From Hongsoonwoonella zoysiae (GTDB lineage Bacteria; Pseudomonadota; Alphaproteobacteria; Rhizobiales; Stappiaceae), in contig NZ_JABRXF010000002.1 in the NCBI RefSeq assembly GCF_013266695.1, positions 744,001 through 808,000 of the forward strand: a stretch of 64,000 bases of DNA. Reading direction: 5' to 3'. Numbering within the stretch: position 1 is the first letter of the stretch; the number at the start of each line of letters is the position of its first letter. The notes under the pieces were generated by a model. The model saw only the letters and a program-made list of their open reading frames with translations. It made no database searches and had not been told where the DNA came from. Positions 54,197 to 63,109 of the stretch are shown here, piece after piece. Made by a program: the position numbers and the translations under genes.

Positions 54197-56238
54197 TCCA
54201 GTCCCAGCCTTTGTTGAGATGAGCGGGCCAGCGCCGTGACCACCCGGTCCGCGATTATCGCGATGAAGGCAACCGATAGTCCAGCGACGATGCCCTGGCC
54301 AATATTGGCCTTGGTAAGCGCGATATAAACCTCCTGGCCGAGATCCCGCGTACCAACGAGAGCCGTTATGACAAGCATCGATATCGCCAGCATGATGGTC
54401 TGGTTGAGGCCGAGCAGGAGGGACGGCGCCGCAAGAGGCAGCTTGATCCTCCAGAGGATCTGACGCTCGGTACAGCCGGACACCTTGCCCGCCTCAATCA
54501 GTTCTTCGTCGACAGAACGAATGCCATGCGCCGCATAGCGCACGGCCGGCGCCAGCGCGTAAAGCACGACGGCTATCATTGCCGAAAAGTCGCCAACGCG
54601 GAAAAGCATCACGACCGGGATCAGATAGACGAAACTTGGCAGCGTCTGCAGCGTATCGATCATTGCGCCGATAATGGAATTGGCCCTCGGGTTCTGGCCG
54701 GCCCATATCCCCAACGGAATACCGATCAGGCTCGCGATCAGAACCGAAACCGAGCAAAGGTAGATGGTCGTCATTGCCTCACGCCAGAGGCCTGACGCTG
54801 CGATGAAGAACGTCATCACAGCGGCCATCATGCCCAACCTCCAACCGCAGATACGTGCTGCCGCCAAACCGACGACGACGATGCCCCAAGCCCACGGGAT
54901 ACCGGTGAAGAAGCGCTTTACCGGAAGGAGCAGGAAATTCAGCAAAACCGTTTTGACCGCCTCGATCGCGTCGAAGAAATTGATGTTTATCCACTCTATC
55001 GCGGAATTCCAGAACGTTCCCGTCGTGACGGTAAGATTTGCCGGATATTCCCGAAATTCCGGAAAATAGACACCCGCCAGCGTTGTCGAGATCGTAATCA
55101 GGGCAACAAGCGTCAAAACGGGGTGGCGCTTATGAAATGGCATTTGCGAATTTCCGGGTGGGCGAACCCGCCGCACGGCGAATGCCTGGCTTAGACGGTC
55201 CAATGCTATGGCCATGACGACGATAGCGAGCCCGGCTTCTATGCCTCCGCCAATATCAAGACGCCGCAATGCGGTCAGAACGTCGTAGCCAAGCCCGCCT
55301 GCCCCGATCATGGATGCTATGATGACCATATTGAGACTGAGCATGATGACCTGATTGACGCCGACCATGAGCGACGGCATCGCGGTGGGCACAAGCACCT
55401 TCCACATGAGTTGCCCGCGCCTGCAGCCAACCATGCGCCCGGCTTCGATCACTTCCTCCGGCACCGTGCGTAGTGCCACAGTCGAGATGCGCACCATCGG
55501 CGGCATTGCGTAGATCACCGTCGCGATCAGTGCGGCCACCGGACCGAAACCAAAAAGGACAAGGATCGGGACGAGATACGCAAAGACCGGGACCGTCTGC
55601 ATCAAGTCGAGAACGGGGCGCAGGAATCGTTCAAAAGCGGGCATCCGATAGGCGGCAATGCCGAGCGCAAGCCCTCCGACAACGCCAATGGGAACGGCGA
55701 TGAGCACCGATGCGAGCGTGACCATGGCGCTTTCCCACTGCCCGAAGATGGCAAGATAAGAAAAGCAGAACCCCACCAACAGGGCGAGCGCCCAATCCTT
55801 GGCGTAAAGGGCAAGGGCAACGACAATTGCGATGATCGCGATCCAACTGAGGGGCGGCGCAACTTCCAGCGCCTGCTGCCCTTGCCCGATCGTAAAACCC
55901 TCGATCAGAAATGACCGCGTAAGGTCATATGGTGCCTCGACAAGGGATGAGATGAACCGGGTGAAATCCCGAAAGGTGAATAGCCCGAAGCTTAAGTCCT
56001 CGACGAGCCAGTTCGTCGCATTGGAAATCCACCTGTCGAGAGGTATTTCCAGATTCTTTGGATAGCGGATGATCCAGCGTGCATCGAATGCCTTGTAGAG
56101 CGCAAACGACCAGGTCGACAGCGCCCATGTGATTAAAAAAAGTATTATCCAGAAGATCCGGGAAACAGAGGGTACGGCGGCAAAAACCGGTGCCGGGGCC
56201 TGAGCCGATTCAGCATGGTGGTGCACCCCATCCGTCAT
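54193..56238 (-). CDS. Glycine-betaine-type ABC transporter permease, fused tandem
   Basis: The 681-residue inner-membrane protein contains two ProW-like permease halves. Each has an EAA loop: EEVIEAGRMVGCRRGQLMWK (261-280) and EELIEAGKVSGCTERQILWR (about 585-605). Both halves carry LDLMQTVPVFAYLVPILVLF or IDTLQTLPSFVYLIPVVMLF. Standard ProW is one half used as a homodimer, so this is a covalent dimer. It overlaps both proV and the phosphotransferase genes by 4 bp. Confidence 0.93.
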   Translation of the reverse strand: MTDGVHHHAESAQAPAPVFAAVPSVSRIFWIILFLITWALSTWSFALYKAFDARWIIRYPKNLEIPLDRWISNATNWLVEDLSFGLFTFRDFTRFISSLVEAPYDLTRSFLIEGFTIGQGQQALEVAPPLSWIAIIAIVVALALYAKDWALALLVGFCFSYLAIFGQWESAMVTLASVLIAVPIGVVGGLALGIAAYRMPAFERFLRPVLDLMQTVPVFAYLVPILVLFGFGPVAALIATVIYAMPPMVRISTVALRTVPEEVIEAGRMVGCRRGQLMWKVLVPTAMPSLMVGVNQVIMLSLNMVIIASMIGAGGLGYDVLTALRRLDIGGGIEAGLAIVVMAIALDRLSQAFAVRRVRPPGNSQMPFHKRHPVLTLVALITISTTLAGVYFPEFREYPANLTVTTGTFWNSAIEWININFFDAIEAVKTVLLNFLLLPVKRFFTGIPWAWGIVVVGLAAARICGWRLGMMAAVMTFFIAASGLWREAMTTIYLCSVSVLIASLIGIPLGIWAGQNPRANSIIGAMIDTLQTLPSFVYLIPVVMLFRVGDFSAMIAVVLYALAPAVRYAAHGIRSVDEELIEAGKVSGCTERQILWRIKLPLAAPSLLLGLNQTIMLAISMLVITALVGTRDLGQEVYIALTKANIGQGIVAGLSVAFIAIIADRVVTALARSSQQRLGLE

Positions 56239-57263
56239 GCGCCCGCCCGCCCTATCATGATATCTATTGCGGTCCGGGCGTCTACGGTTCCGATTGCCTC
56301 TCCTCCTTCGCCGGTCACCTTGAAGGGATGCGTCGCGGCATCGATCCGGCGAACGGTGTCCGCGACAGTTAGATTGCCTGAAAGTTCTCCGGCATAAGTG
56401 CCTTCGGGAACGCCCGGCGACATGATTGAGCGCAGCTTCGTCACCTTGGCGCGCGGAACATGACGGGTGAATTCCTCGACATAAGGCGTCGCCGGATCGA
56501 GAACCAGTTCCTCGGGCGTTGCCGTCTGCTCGATACGCCCCCCCTTCATGACCGCAATACGATCGGCAAGGCGGATCGCCTCATCGAAATCATGCGTGAT
56601 GAAGACGATCGTCTTGTGCAGCATGGACTGAAGACGGAGAAACTCGTCCTGCATTTCACGGCGGATAAGCGGATCAAGCGCGGAAAAGGGTTCGTCGAGG
56701 AACCAAAGGTCAGGGTCCGCGACCAACGAGCGGGCGATGCCGACGCGCTGCTGCTGACCGCCGGAAAGCTGACGCGGGTAATAGTCTTCCCGCCCCGTCA
56801 GGCCGACGATATCTATCATCTGTCGCGCCTTTTCCTCCCGGGTGCGGCGGTTCACCCCCTGAACCTCAAGCGGGAAAGCCGCGTTCTGCAGTACAGTGAG
56901 ATGCGGCAACAAGGCAAAGTGCTGAAAAACCATGCCCATTTTCTTGCGCCGAAGATGAATGAGTTCGCTCTCACTCATCGCCAGCAAATCATTGCCTTCG
57001 AAACGGATTTCACCCGCCGTCGGCTCGACAAGGCGGGACAAACACCTCACCAGGGTGGATTTTCCAGATCCGGACAATCCCATGATGACGAAAATTTCGC
57101 CCTTCCGGATCTCAACGCTAGCGTCCCGCACGGCACTGATGATGTTACCATCCGCCAACTCCCGGTCGGTGGGTGCGCCGTTGTGCTTTTCAAGAAAACC
57201 CTTGGCTTGAGGCCCATAGAGTTTCCAGACTCCGCGGCAATCAAGGATGACAGGGCGCTCCAT
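56235..57263 (-). CDS. Quaternary-amine ABC transporter ATP-binding protein (ProV-like)
   Basis: The 342-residue ATPase has P-loop GLSGSGKST, Q-loop VFQHFALLPH, signature LSGGQQQRVGIARSL, and Walker B DLWFLDEPFSALD. A C-terminal extension (about 270-340) looks like a reduced CBS region (SIMSPGVPEGTY...GEGGEAIGTVD), which in ProV/OpuAA proteins senses osmolality. ATG 57263 has GGAG upstream, whereas TTG 57269 does not fit. It lies 194 bp downstream of the binding-protein gene. Confidence 0.94.
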   Translation of the reverse strand: MERPVILDCRGVWKLYGPQAKGFLEKHNGAPTDRELADGNIISAVRDASVEIRKGEIFVIMGLSGSGKSTLVRCLSRLVEPTAGEIRFEGNDLLAMSESELIHLRRKKMGMVFQHFALLPHLTVLQNAAFPLEVQGVNRRTREEKARQMIDIVGLTGREDYYPRQLSGGQQQRVGIARSLVADPDLWFLDEPFSALDPLIRREMQDEFLRLQSMLHKTIVFITHDFDEAIRLADRIAVMKGGRIEQTATPEELVLDPATPYVEEFTRHVPRAKVTKLRSIMSPGVPEGTYAGELSGNLTVADTVRRIDAATHPFKVTGEGGEAIGTVDARTAIDIMIGRAGA

Positions 57264-57277
57264 CGCCAACTCCGGTC

Positions 57278-57329
57278 TAGAGCATATCCCGCGAATTCAG
57301 AATCGGATTTCGCGATAAGGACATGCTCA
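57278..57329. repeat. Rhizobial palindromic repeat (GAGCAT..ATGCTC type) between binding protein and ATPase
   Basis: GAGCAT (57280) and ATGCTC (57323-57328) mark an imperfect palindrome with CCCGCGAA / TTTCGCG inner arms. This sequence pattern recurs in intergenic DNA of many rhizobia from memory. It sits directly upstream of the ATPase gene. Confidence 0.55.
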
Positions 57330-57419
57330 AATCTTTGATTCTGCAGCGATTTCTCGTTACGAATGCGATCTCGCTTTCAGGACAAGCGCTCCAGGGCATC
57401 AGGTCGTCAGACACAATAA

Positions 57420-57445
57420 CGGCGGTGCCTTTCCGGACACCGCCG
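57420..57445 (-). other. mRNA hairpin after the binding-protein gene
   Basis: An 8-bp perfect stem CGGCGGTG / CACCGCCG with a 10-nt loop lies 13 bp past the binding-protein stop, with no U-run. It could protect the 5' part of the operon transcript so that the binding protein is made in excess. Confidence 0.55.
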
Positions 57446-57457
57446 ATGAAGTTTTCA

Positions 57458-58399
57458 TTACTGAGCCCAGGAACTCCAGCTATCTTTGTTTGCCGCCATC
57501 CATTCTGCGACCACATCCTCAACCGACATTCCCTGAAGATCGACCTTCGCGACCATCTCGCCCATATCTTCGTTACTGACGTGGAATGCCCTGATCGCCT
57601 TGGCGGCGCCCGGCCACTTTTCCTCGACGCCTTTCCAGGCAACTTTCCAGATCGGACCGGTCGGCTTGCCGCAGTCGTAGGCGGCATCGGGGTTGATGCC
57701 GGCGGACGGATCGTTATAGCACTCCACGGAGAAAGGCGGGAATTTCACGAAGCTGCCTTCATATTTCGAAGGAGCCCAGTGAGGCGAGTAGAGCCACAAC
57801 ACGATTGGCGCCTTGCGCTGATAGGCGGATTCAAGCTCCGCAAAAAGGGCGGCGTCCGTGCCGGCATGGACAACTTCGAAATCCATGCCGAGAGCCTCGA
57901 CGCGTTCATCATCAAAGCCGCCCCAGGTAACGGGCCCGCCGAGATAACGGCCAAGCGGCGCGGTCTCCGGTGTGGCGAATTCTTCCGCGCAATCATTAAG
58001 GGCTTTCCAATCCGGCAGGCCGGGGCAGACGTCCGCCATATAGGCGGGGTACCACCACTCCTCAATGGCGACCATGCCCGTTTCGCCCATGTTCACGACA
58101 TTGCCGGTTGCGGTCGCCTCATCCATGGCTTCGCGACCCGTTGTCTCCCAGATTTCCATGGCGACGTGGAGATCGCCGGTTTTCAGGCCGGCGAACTGGG
58201 CAATGTAATCGGCCTGAACATATTCGATATTATAGCCGGCGTTCTTGAGCACTTCGCCCATGATCGTGGTGGTCACGATCTGACCGGTCCAATCATGGGT
58301 CGTCAGCTTGATCGGGTCTGTCGATTCCGGCCCCGCTGCCGCCGTATGAACCGCCAAGGTGGAGAAAGCGGCCACGGCCGCCAAGAATTTACGAGCCAT
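57458..58399 (-). CDS. Glycine-betaine/choline-type ABC substrate-binding protein
   Basis: The 313-residue protein has a Sec signal (RKFLAAVAAFSTLAVHTAAAG, about 3-23) and an OpuAC/ProX-type fold (KLTTHDWTGQIVTTTIMGE). Trp residues that could form an aromatic box for a quaternary amine are frequent: EIWETTG, EEWWYPAYM, PVTWGGFDD, WLYSPHW. It has paired Cys residues (125/137 and 228/242 by count), as in periplasmic binding proteins with disulfides. It is first in the operon. Confidence 0.92.
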   Translation of the reverse strand: MARKFLAAVAAFSTLAVHTAAAGPESTDPIKLTTHDWTGQIVTTTIMGEVLKNAGYNIEYVQADYIAQFAGLKTGDLHVAMEIWETTGREAMDEATATGNVVNMGETGMVAIEEWWYPAYMADVCPGLPDWKALNDCAEEFATPETAPLGRYLGGPVTWGGFDDERVEALGMDFEVVHAGTDAALFAELESAYQRKAPIVLWLYSPHWAPSKYEGSFVKFPPFSVECYNDPSAGINPDAAYDCGKPTGPIWKVAWKGVEEKWPGAAKAIRAFHVSNEDMGEMVAKVDLQGMSVEDVVAEWMAANKDSWSSWAQ

Positions 58400-58460
58400 C
58401 TCAGAATTCCCCGCTGATTTTCCTTGTCCGATCCTTTCGACGACCGGAATAAAAACGTAT

Positions 58461-58503
58461 CAACGATTCCACAAAACGCAACATAAACCAACATGATTTG
58501 TGG
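58461..58503 (-). promoter_or_regulatory. Candidate operator region upstream of the transporter operon
   Basis: Direct repeats CAACAT lie 10 bp apart (58479 and 58489). The second is followed by GATT. They sit within an inverted repeat CCACAAA (58469-58475) / TTTGTGG (58497-58503). A related arrangement lies upstream of the oxidoreductase gene (62877-62907). A DeoR-family binding site is inferred. The rest of this 225-bp divergent spacer shows nothing more. Confidence 0.4.
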
Positions 58504-58624
58504 ATATAGACGTCTTGCATGGCTGCCCAGCGTGCTTTTGCATGGCCTTTAGTGCAAACTTCACGTGTAATGCCGACTATCGATTGCCGAGCCCCCCCAA
58601 CGACCCGCGCGGCTGGAAGCGAGC

Positions 58625-59401
58625 ATGAAAACGGATATTGAAAAGATCGCTCAGTTGGCTACTGAAATCGTGGAACGGGCAAGCCCTATCGCGATGGCGC
58701 ACTTCCGTGCGCCGCTGGCTCTTGAGGCCAAGGCCGACAATAGCCCGGTAACCATCGCGGACCGGGAAACGGAAACATTTATTCGCAAGGAGCTTGCCTC
58801 GGCATTTCCCCAGGACGGAATATTCGGAGAGGAATTCGGGACGGACAATCCGGATGCGGAGGCAGTCTGGTTCATCGATCCTATCGATGGAACGCGCTCA
58901 TTCATCACCGGAAATCCGCTGTTCGGAATGTTGCTCGGGCGCTATGCGAAGGATCTGCCCCAACTCGGGATCGTACGGATGCCGGCGCTTAACGAAACCT
59001 ATGTCGGCGTTAAAGGCCATGGCGCAACGCTTAACACAAAGACGATAACCTCTCGCGGCACCACGCGCCTTTGCGACGCCATGGTCTATATCAACGAGGC
59101 AGAGCAGATGAACGCGGACGACCCAGCGCGTTTTTCGCGCCTTTGCAGCATCGGGCATACTCGCCGAATGGCCTATGACTGCTATCCCCACGCCCTCGTC
59201 GCCTCGGGCCAAATCGACGCTGTGGTGGACTTCGGGCTCGAACCTTACGACTACCTCCCCCTTGTCGGGCTTGTCGAAGCCGCCGGTGGCGTGATGTGCG
59301 ATTGGAACGGCGGCCCGCTTGGCCTTGCCTCCGACGGTCGCGTCGTCACCGCCGCGACTCCGGCTCTGCGCGACGAAATACTCGCCGTTCTAAACGCCTG
59401 A
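58625..59401 (+). CDS. Inositol-monophosphatase-family phosphatase (HisN/IMPase-like)
   Basis: The 258-residue protein has the metal sites of this family: GEEFG (E69-E70), DPIDGT (D85, D88) and EPYDYLPLVGLVEAAGG. The sequence is closest to HisN-type histidinol-phosphatases of rhizobia, though it lies in a transporter cluster rather than a his operon. It may dephosphorylate a compound made by the nearby kinases. It is divergent from the binding-protein gene, so the 225-bp spacer serves both. Confidence 0.85.
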   Translation: MKTDIEKIAQLATEIVERASPIAMAHFRAPLALEAKADNSPVTIADRETETFIRKELASAFPQDGIFGEEFGTDNPDAEAVWFIDPIDGTRSFITGNPLFGMLLGRYAKDLPQLGIVRMPALNETYVGVKGHGATLNTKTITSRGTTRLCDAMVYINEAEQMNADDPARFSRLCSIGHTRRMAYDCYPHALVASGQIDAVVDFGLEPYDYLPLVGLVEAAGGVMCDWNGGPLGLASDGRVVTAATPALRDEILAVLNA

Positions 59402-59453
59402 ACAATCGGCAGGGGCGGAACAACGACCTGGATAGTGCCAGCTTGCAGGAAGG

Positions 59454-60383
59454 CTATCCTGCTCTGACCGCCGCAACGTGGCCCGCAAACTCCTCGCTCT
59501 GCATCAGCGCCTTGCAGCGCTCGAACCTGGTTGTAGAGTAAACCCAGAAATCTTCCGCCGGGTTCTCGTCGGCATGCTGGATCAGCCCCCACAAGGTCCA
59601 AAGCAGGTCGCACATCGCCTTGTAGACTACGACACGGCCCTTCTCCGCCGCCGTAGGCGCCCTGCCGAAGTAACCGTGAAGAAGCTCCGCTTCGCGCGCC
59701 TCGTCCATGCCCGCTTCGACCGAGAGGTCCCCTACATCCCATAGCGGATCGTTCATGCCTGAGTATTCCCAATCGACGACCCACATGACCTTGCCATCAT
59801 CCAGAAAGTTTTCGCATAGCGGATCGCAATGGCAGGGTGCGAGTTCGGCCGGATTGGCAGCTAGCGCATCCTTGACCGGCTCCGCCGCCGTTACGATGTC
59901 ATGGTATCCGTCAGGCAGTTCCACATCCCTTGTGGAGAGCACCTTCAGATAACCGTCGATCATGGAAAACAGCTCGAACCGGAAGTCGAATGCCTCGCCA
60001 GACCGATGCAATCTCGCAAGCGCCTCTCCGGCCCGCACGGGCGAACCCGAACGGGATTTGAAAAGATCGGGCGTCATGGTGGCGATGCCGTCTATGGTGC
60101 GCGTGATCATGACGCCGCTTTCGGCACTGGCCCAGATGACCTCAGGCGACACGCCCGCACGATGGGCAGCCCTCGCATTGGTAATCTCGACCGCGCGGTC
60201 GATATATTCTTCCGTGCCCTCTCCCGGAATGCGAACAATCACGTCGCCCTGCGGGGCCGTCACCCGATGCACCAGATTGGTCAAACCACCGAGGCGGGTG
60301 ATCGAACATTCCTCCGATTTGATATCGGAAAAACCTGGAGCGTTGCGAAGAGCTGCAAGGACCAACTCCGCATTGTTTGCCAT
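59454..60383 (-). CDS. Choline-kinase-like phosphotransferase 2
   Basis: The 309-residue protein has the same fold as the first phosphotransferase but is only distantly related. Its loop is LGGLTNLVHRV, with Brenner-like CHCDPLCENFL (D187) and VDWEYSGMNDPLWDVG (D204). ATG 60383 follows GGAGAGTTTG; the TTG before it is not needed. It lies 10 bp after the oxidoreductase gene, in the same operon. The CHCDPLCENF form is usual in rhizobial choline/ethanolamine kinase-like proteins. Confidence 0.87.
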   Translation of the reverse strand: MANNAELVLAALRNAPGFSDIKSEECSITRLGGLTNLVHRVTAPQGDVIVRIPGEGTEEYIDRAVEITNARAAHRAGVSPEVIWASAESGVMITRTIDGIATMTPDLFKSRSGSPVRAGEALARLHRSGEAFDFRFELFSMIDGYLKVLSTRDVELPDGYHDIVTAAEPVKDALAANPAELAPCHCDPLCENFLDDGKVMWVVDWEYSGMNDPLWDVGDLSVEAGMDEAREAELLHGYFGRAPTAAEKGRVVVYKAMCDLLWTLWGLIQHADENPAEDFWVYSTTRFERCKALMQSEEFAGHVAAVRAG

Positions 60384-60393
60384 CAAACTCTCC

Positions 60394-62817
60394 TCAGGAT
60401 TTCAGCCGTTCGTTGCGCGAGTCGTATAGCGGCCCATCGACACGCTCGACCGGATGACGGTCACCGAAGACCTCTACCTCGAACATTCCACGATCCCATA
60501 ACGCGGCATCCAGATAGCCGAAGACTATCGTCTTCCCGACGGTGTGACCGAACCCGGCCGATGTCGCGAGGGAGACCGGTTCACCCCCATGAAGAATGGT
60601 CTCTCCGCCAAAGACCGGAAGCCTGGATGCGGTTACGAAAGTGCAGAGTTTGCGCCGCGGACCGCCCGTTTTCTGCTTCTCCAGCGCGTCGCGGCCGATA
60701 AAGTTTCCGCCCGACTTCAGATGGACCCGGAAGCCGAGCCCGGCCTCAATCGGCGTATAGTCGGGAGAGATGTCGGCAGACCAGTAGAGATAGCCTTTTT
60801 CGAGGCGCAAGCTGTCGATCGCGCGATAACCGACATCGCGGATTGCGTATGCTTCGCCCGCTTCGCGCAGAACACTGTAGACATGCGCGCCGAATTCGGT
60901 CGGCACATGCAACTCCCAGCCCAGTTCGCCGACAAAACCGATGCGGACCGCACGCACCGGCGCGGCGCCTACAATGACCTCCTGCGCCGTGGCGAAAGGA
61001 AATGCGGAATTTGAAACATCCTGCTCGCAGACCGCCTGCAAGACCTCACGCGACCTAGGCCCGCAAATGTTGATGACCGCGCGCGCCGACGTCATTTCGA
61101 CAAGCTGAACGGAGCCATCCTTTGGCATGTGCCGGCGGATCCAGTCCGCATTGTGCGTTCCGAATCTCGAACCTGTAACGATATAGAAATGATCCTTGCC
61201 GAGGCGGGTGATCGTCAAATCCGCCTCGATCCCGCCGCGCTCGTTGCACAACTGGGCGTAGATGACAGAGCCGGCGGGCTTGTCCATGTCGCAGGCCGCG
61301 AGCCTTTGCAGGAGATCGAGAGAACCCGGGCCGATCATCTCGAATTTGGCGAAGCTCGACTGGTCGATCAAAGCAACGCCTTCGCGAACAGCCTTGTGCT
61401 CTTCGGCTGCAAACGCGTGCCAGCCCGGCTGCAGGAAATCAAGCTGGTCGACCGGTTCCACCCCTTCAGGCGCGAACCAGAGCGGCCTTTCCCAGCCGTT
61501 TTTGGAGCCGTAAACCGCGCCACGATGCCTCAGGATCCCGTAGAGCGGCGAGAGGCGGAGTCCACGGGCGCTTTCATGCTCCTCACCCGGATAGCGCATC
61601 TTGTAATGGTGGGCATAGTGCTCCACCGCGCGTGGGTACATGAAGGCTTTCGTACCGTGATGCGGGCCGAAGCGGCGAACGTCCAGCGGCCAGAGATCGA
61701 GGCTCGGCCGTCCTTCCGTAATCCATTCGGCAATCATTTCGCCCACACCGCCGCCAGCCGCTATTCCATAAAGGAAGCCTGTCGCCATCATCAGATTGTC
61801 AAAGCCCGGCGCCCAACCCATGACGAAGTCGCCGTCGGCGGAATACGGGATCGGACCATTGATCACAGTCCTGACGCCGACCTCATTCAGAATGGGCGTC
61901 ACCTCGGCCGCCAATGCCGCCAGAGGCGCGAAGCGATCCAGATTATCGGGAAGAAGCTGGCGGGTGAACTCGCCGGGAATGCCGTCGTCGCCGAACGGCA
62001 AGGTTCCCTCCTCATAACCTCCGATCACCAATCGGCTGCCAGCATCGGGCTTATAGTAGACCAGCCGTTCCGGATCACGCAGCGTGGGCAGATTCTTGAC
62101 CAACTCCGGGTCGGGCAGCGGCTCGGTGACGATATATTGGTGCTCGACAGCGCATGCCGGCACGCGAATCCCAAGCTTCGCGCCAAGCTCGCGGCTCCAC
62201 ATGCCGGCGGCAAGGACGACGACATCCGCCGTGTAGTCACCACTGGAGGTCGACACCTTCGTAATGCGGCCATCATTGACCTCGAAACCCTCGACCTTGA
62301 TACCCTGCCTGATCGTGGCACCGGCTTTTCGCGCAGCGGCTGCGATCGCCTGGGTCAGGCTCGCCGGATCCACATAGCCATCGGAAGGGATATAGGCCGC
62401 ACCGAGAACCCCTGAAGCATCGATATAGGGGAAGAGCGCCTTCGCTTCTTCGGCGGTGATCATATGCATTTCGAGGCCGAAGCTGCGCGCCATGGTGGTC
62501 AGTCGCCGGGCTTCCAGAAGGCGCTCCTTGGTCACCGCTAGACGAAGACTGCCGACTTTCTTCCAGTCGAATGCCATGCCCGAAACTTCTTCAAGGCTGT
62601 CGTACATGGCGACAGAACGCTGCAACATTCTGGTCGTATTGCGCGAAGACCGAAGCTGGCCAACAAGGCCCGCGGCATGCCAGGTCGCCCCCTCGGTGAG
62701 AGATGCCTTCTCCAGAAGCACGACATCCTCTTCGCCGTTCTTTGCCAGATGGTAGGCAATCGAGCACCCGATGATGCCACCGCCAATGATCAGGTGCTTT
62801 GCTTCGAACTGGCCCAT
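60394..62817 (-). CDS. FAD-dependent oxidoreductase fused to GcvT domain (dimethylglycine dehydrogenase class)
   Basis: The 807-residue protein has a DAO-type FAD fold at the N-terminus (GGGIIGCSIAYH, 12-23), TWHAAGL with the His that can hold FAD covalently in DMGDH and sarcosine dehydrogenase (H47), and a GcvT folate domain in the C-terminal half (from about 430, with YLYWSADISPDYTPIEAGLG). Such enzymes oxidise N-methylated glycine or amines and pass the methyl to THF. The exact substrate may differ here. GGGGAGCCGGGA precedes the ATG. Confidence 0.9.
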   Translation of the reverse strand: MGQFEAKHLIIGGGIIGCSIAYHLAKNGEEDVVLLEKASLTEGATWHAAGLVGQLRSSRNTTRMLQRSVAMYDSLEEVSGMAFDWKKVGSLRLAVTKERLLEARRLTTMARSFGLEMHMITAEEAKALFPYIDASGVLGAAYIPSDGYVDPASLTQAIAAAARKAGATIRQGIKVEGFEVNDGRITKVSTSSGDYTADVVVLAAGMWSRELGAKLGIRVPACAVEHQYIVTEPLPDPELVKNLPTLRDPERLVYYKPDAGSRLVIGGYEEGTLPFGDDGIPGEFTRQLLPDNLDRFAPLAALAAEVTPILNEVGVRTVINGPIPYSADGDFVMGWAPGFDNLMMATGFLYGIAAGGGVGEMIAEWITEGRPSLDLWPLDVRRFGPHHGTKAFMYPRAVEHYAHHYKMRYPGEEHESARGLRLSPLYGILRHRGAVYGSKNGWERPLWFAPEGVEPVDQLDFLQPGWHAFAAEEHKAVREGVALIDQSSFAKFEMIGPGSLDLLQRLAACDMDKPAGSVIYAQLCNERGGIEADLTITRLGKDHFYIVTGSRFGTHNADWIRRHMPKDGSVQLVEMTSARAVINICGPRSREVLQAVCEQDVSNSAFPFATAQEVIVGAAPVRAVRIGFVGELGWELHVPTEFGAHVYSVLREAGEAYAIRDVGYRAIDSLRLEKGYLYWSADISPDYTPIEAGLGFRVHLKSGGNFIGRDALEKQKTGGPRRKLCTFVTASRLPVFGGETILHGGEPVSLATSAGFGHTVGKTIVFGYLDAALWDRGMFEVEVFGDRHPVERVDGPLYDSRNERLKS

Positions 62818-62876
62818 TCCCGGCTCCCCGCTTTGACGACGCGAACGGCATGCTGAACGGCGGCCCTTTCAAAAAG

Positions 62877-62907
62877 CAACATTACTCCACATATATCAAC
62901 ACTGATT
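62877..62907 (-). promoter_or_regulatory. Candidate operator region upstream of the oxidoreductase operon
   Basis: CAACAT (62877-62882) and CAACAC (62897-62902), the latter followed by TGATT, lie 20 bp apart. The spacing is two helical turns, against one turn in the transporter promoter. The rest of the 62818-63109 spacer (292 bp) shows no gene I can support. Confidence 0.4.
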
Positions 62908-63109
62908 GTAGCTTTTTGTGCAAATCAGCCCACAAGGCGAATTCGGGCCCGAAGCCCTGACTCGCAGGCAAAGGCCGCTCGATCCGGAAAGGGTATCGGC
63001 TTCAATACCTTCGCCGCGATAATCATGCGCAGCCGGCATACGCGAAAAAGACACCTTGTCAGCATGGCACGGACGAACACTAAGCGAGCGCCAATATCCT
63101 CACGCGTTG

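Noticed and set aside
61129-62415. 428-codon open frame on the plus strand
   Set aside because: It is antisense to the FAD/GcvT oxidoreductase gene, with a typical shadow composition.
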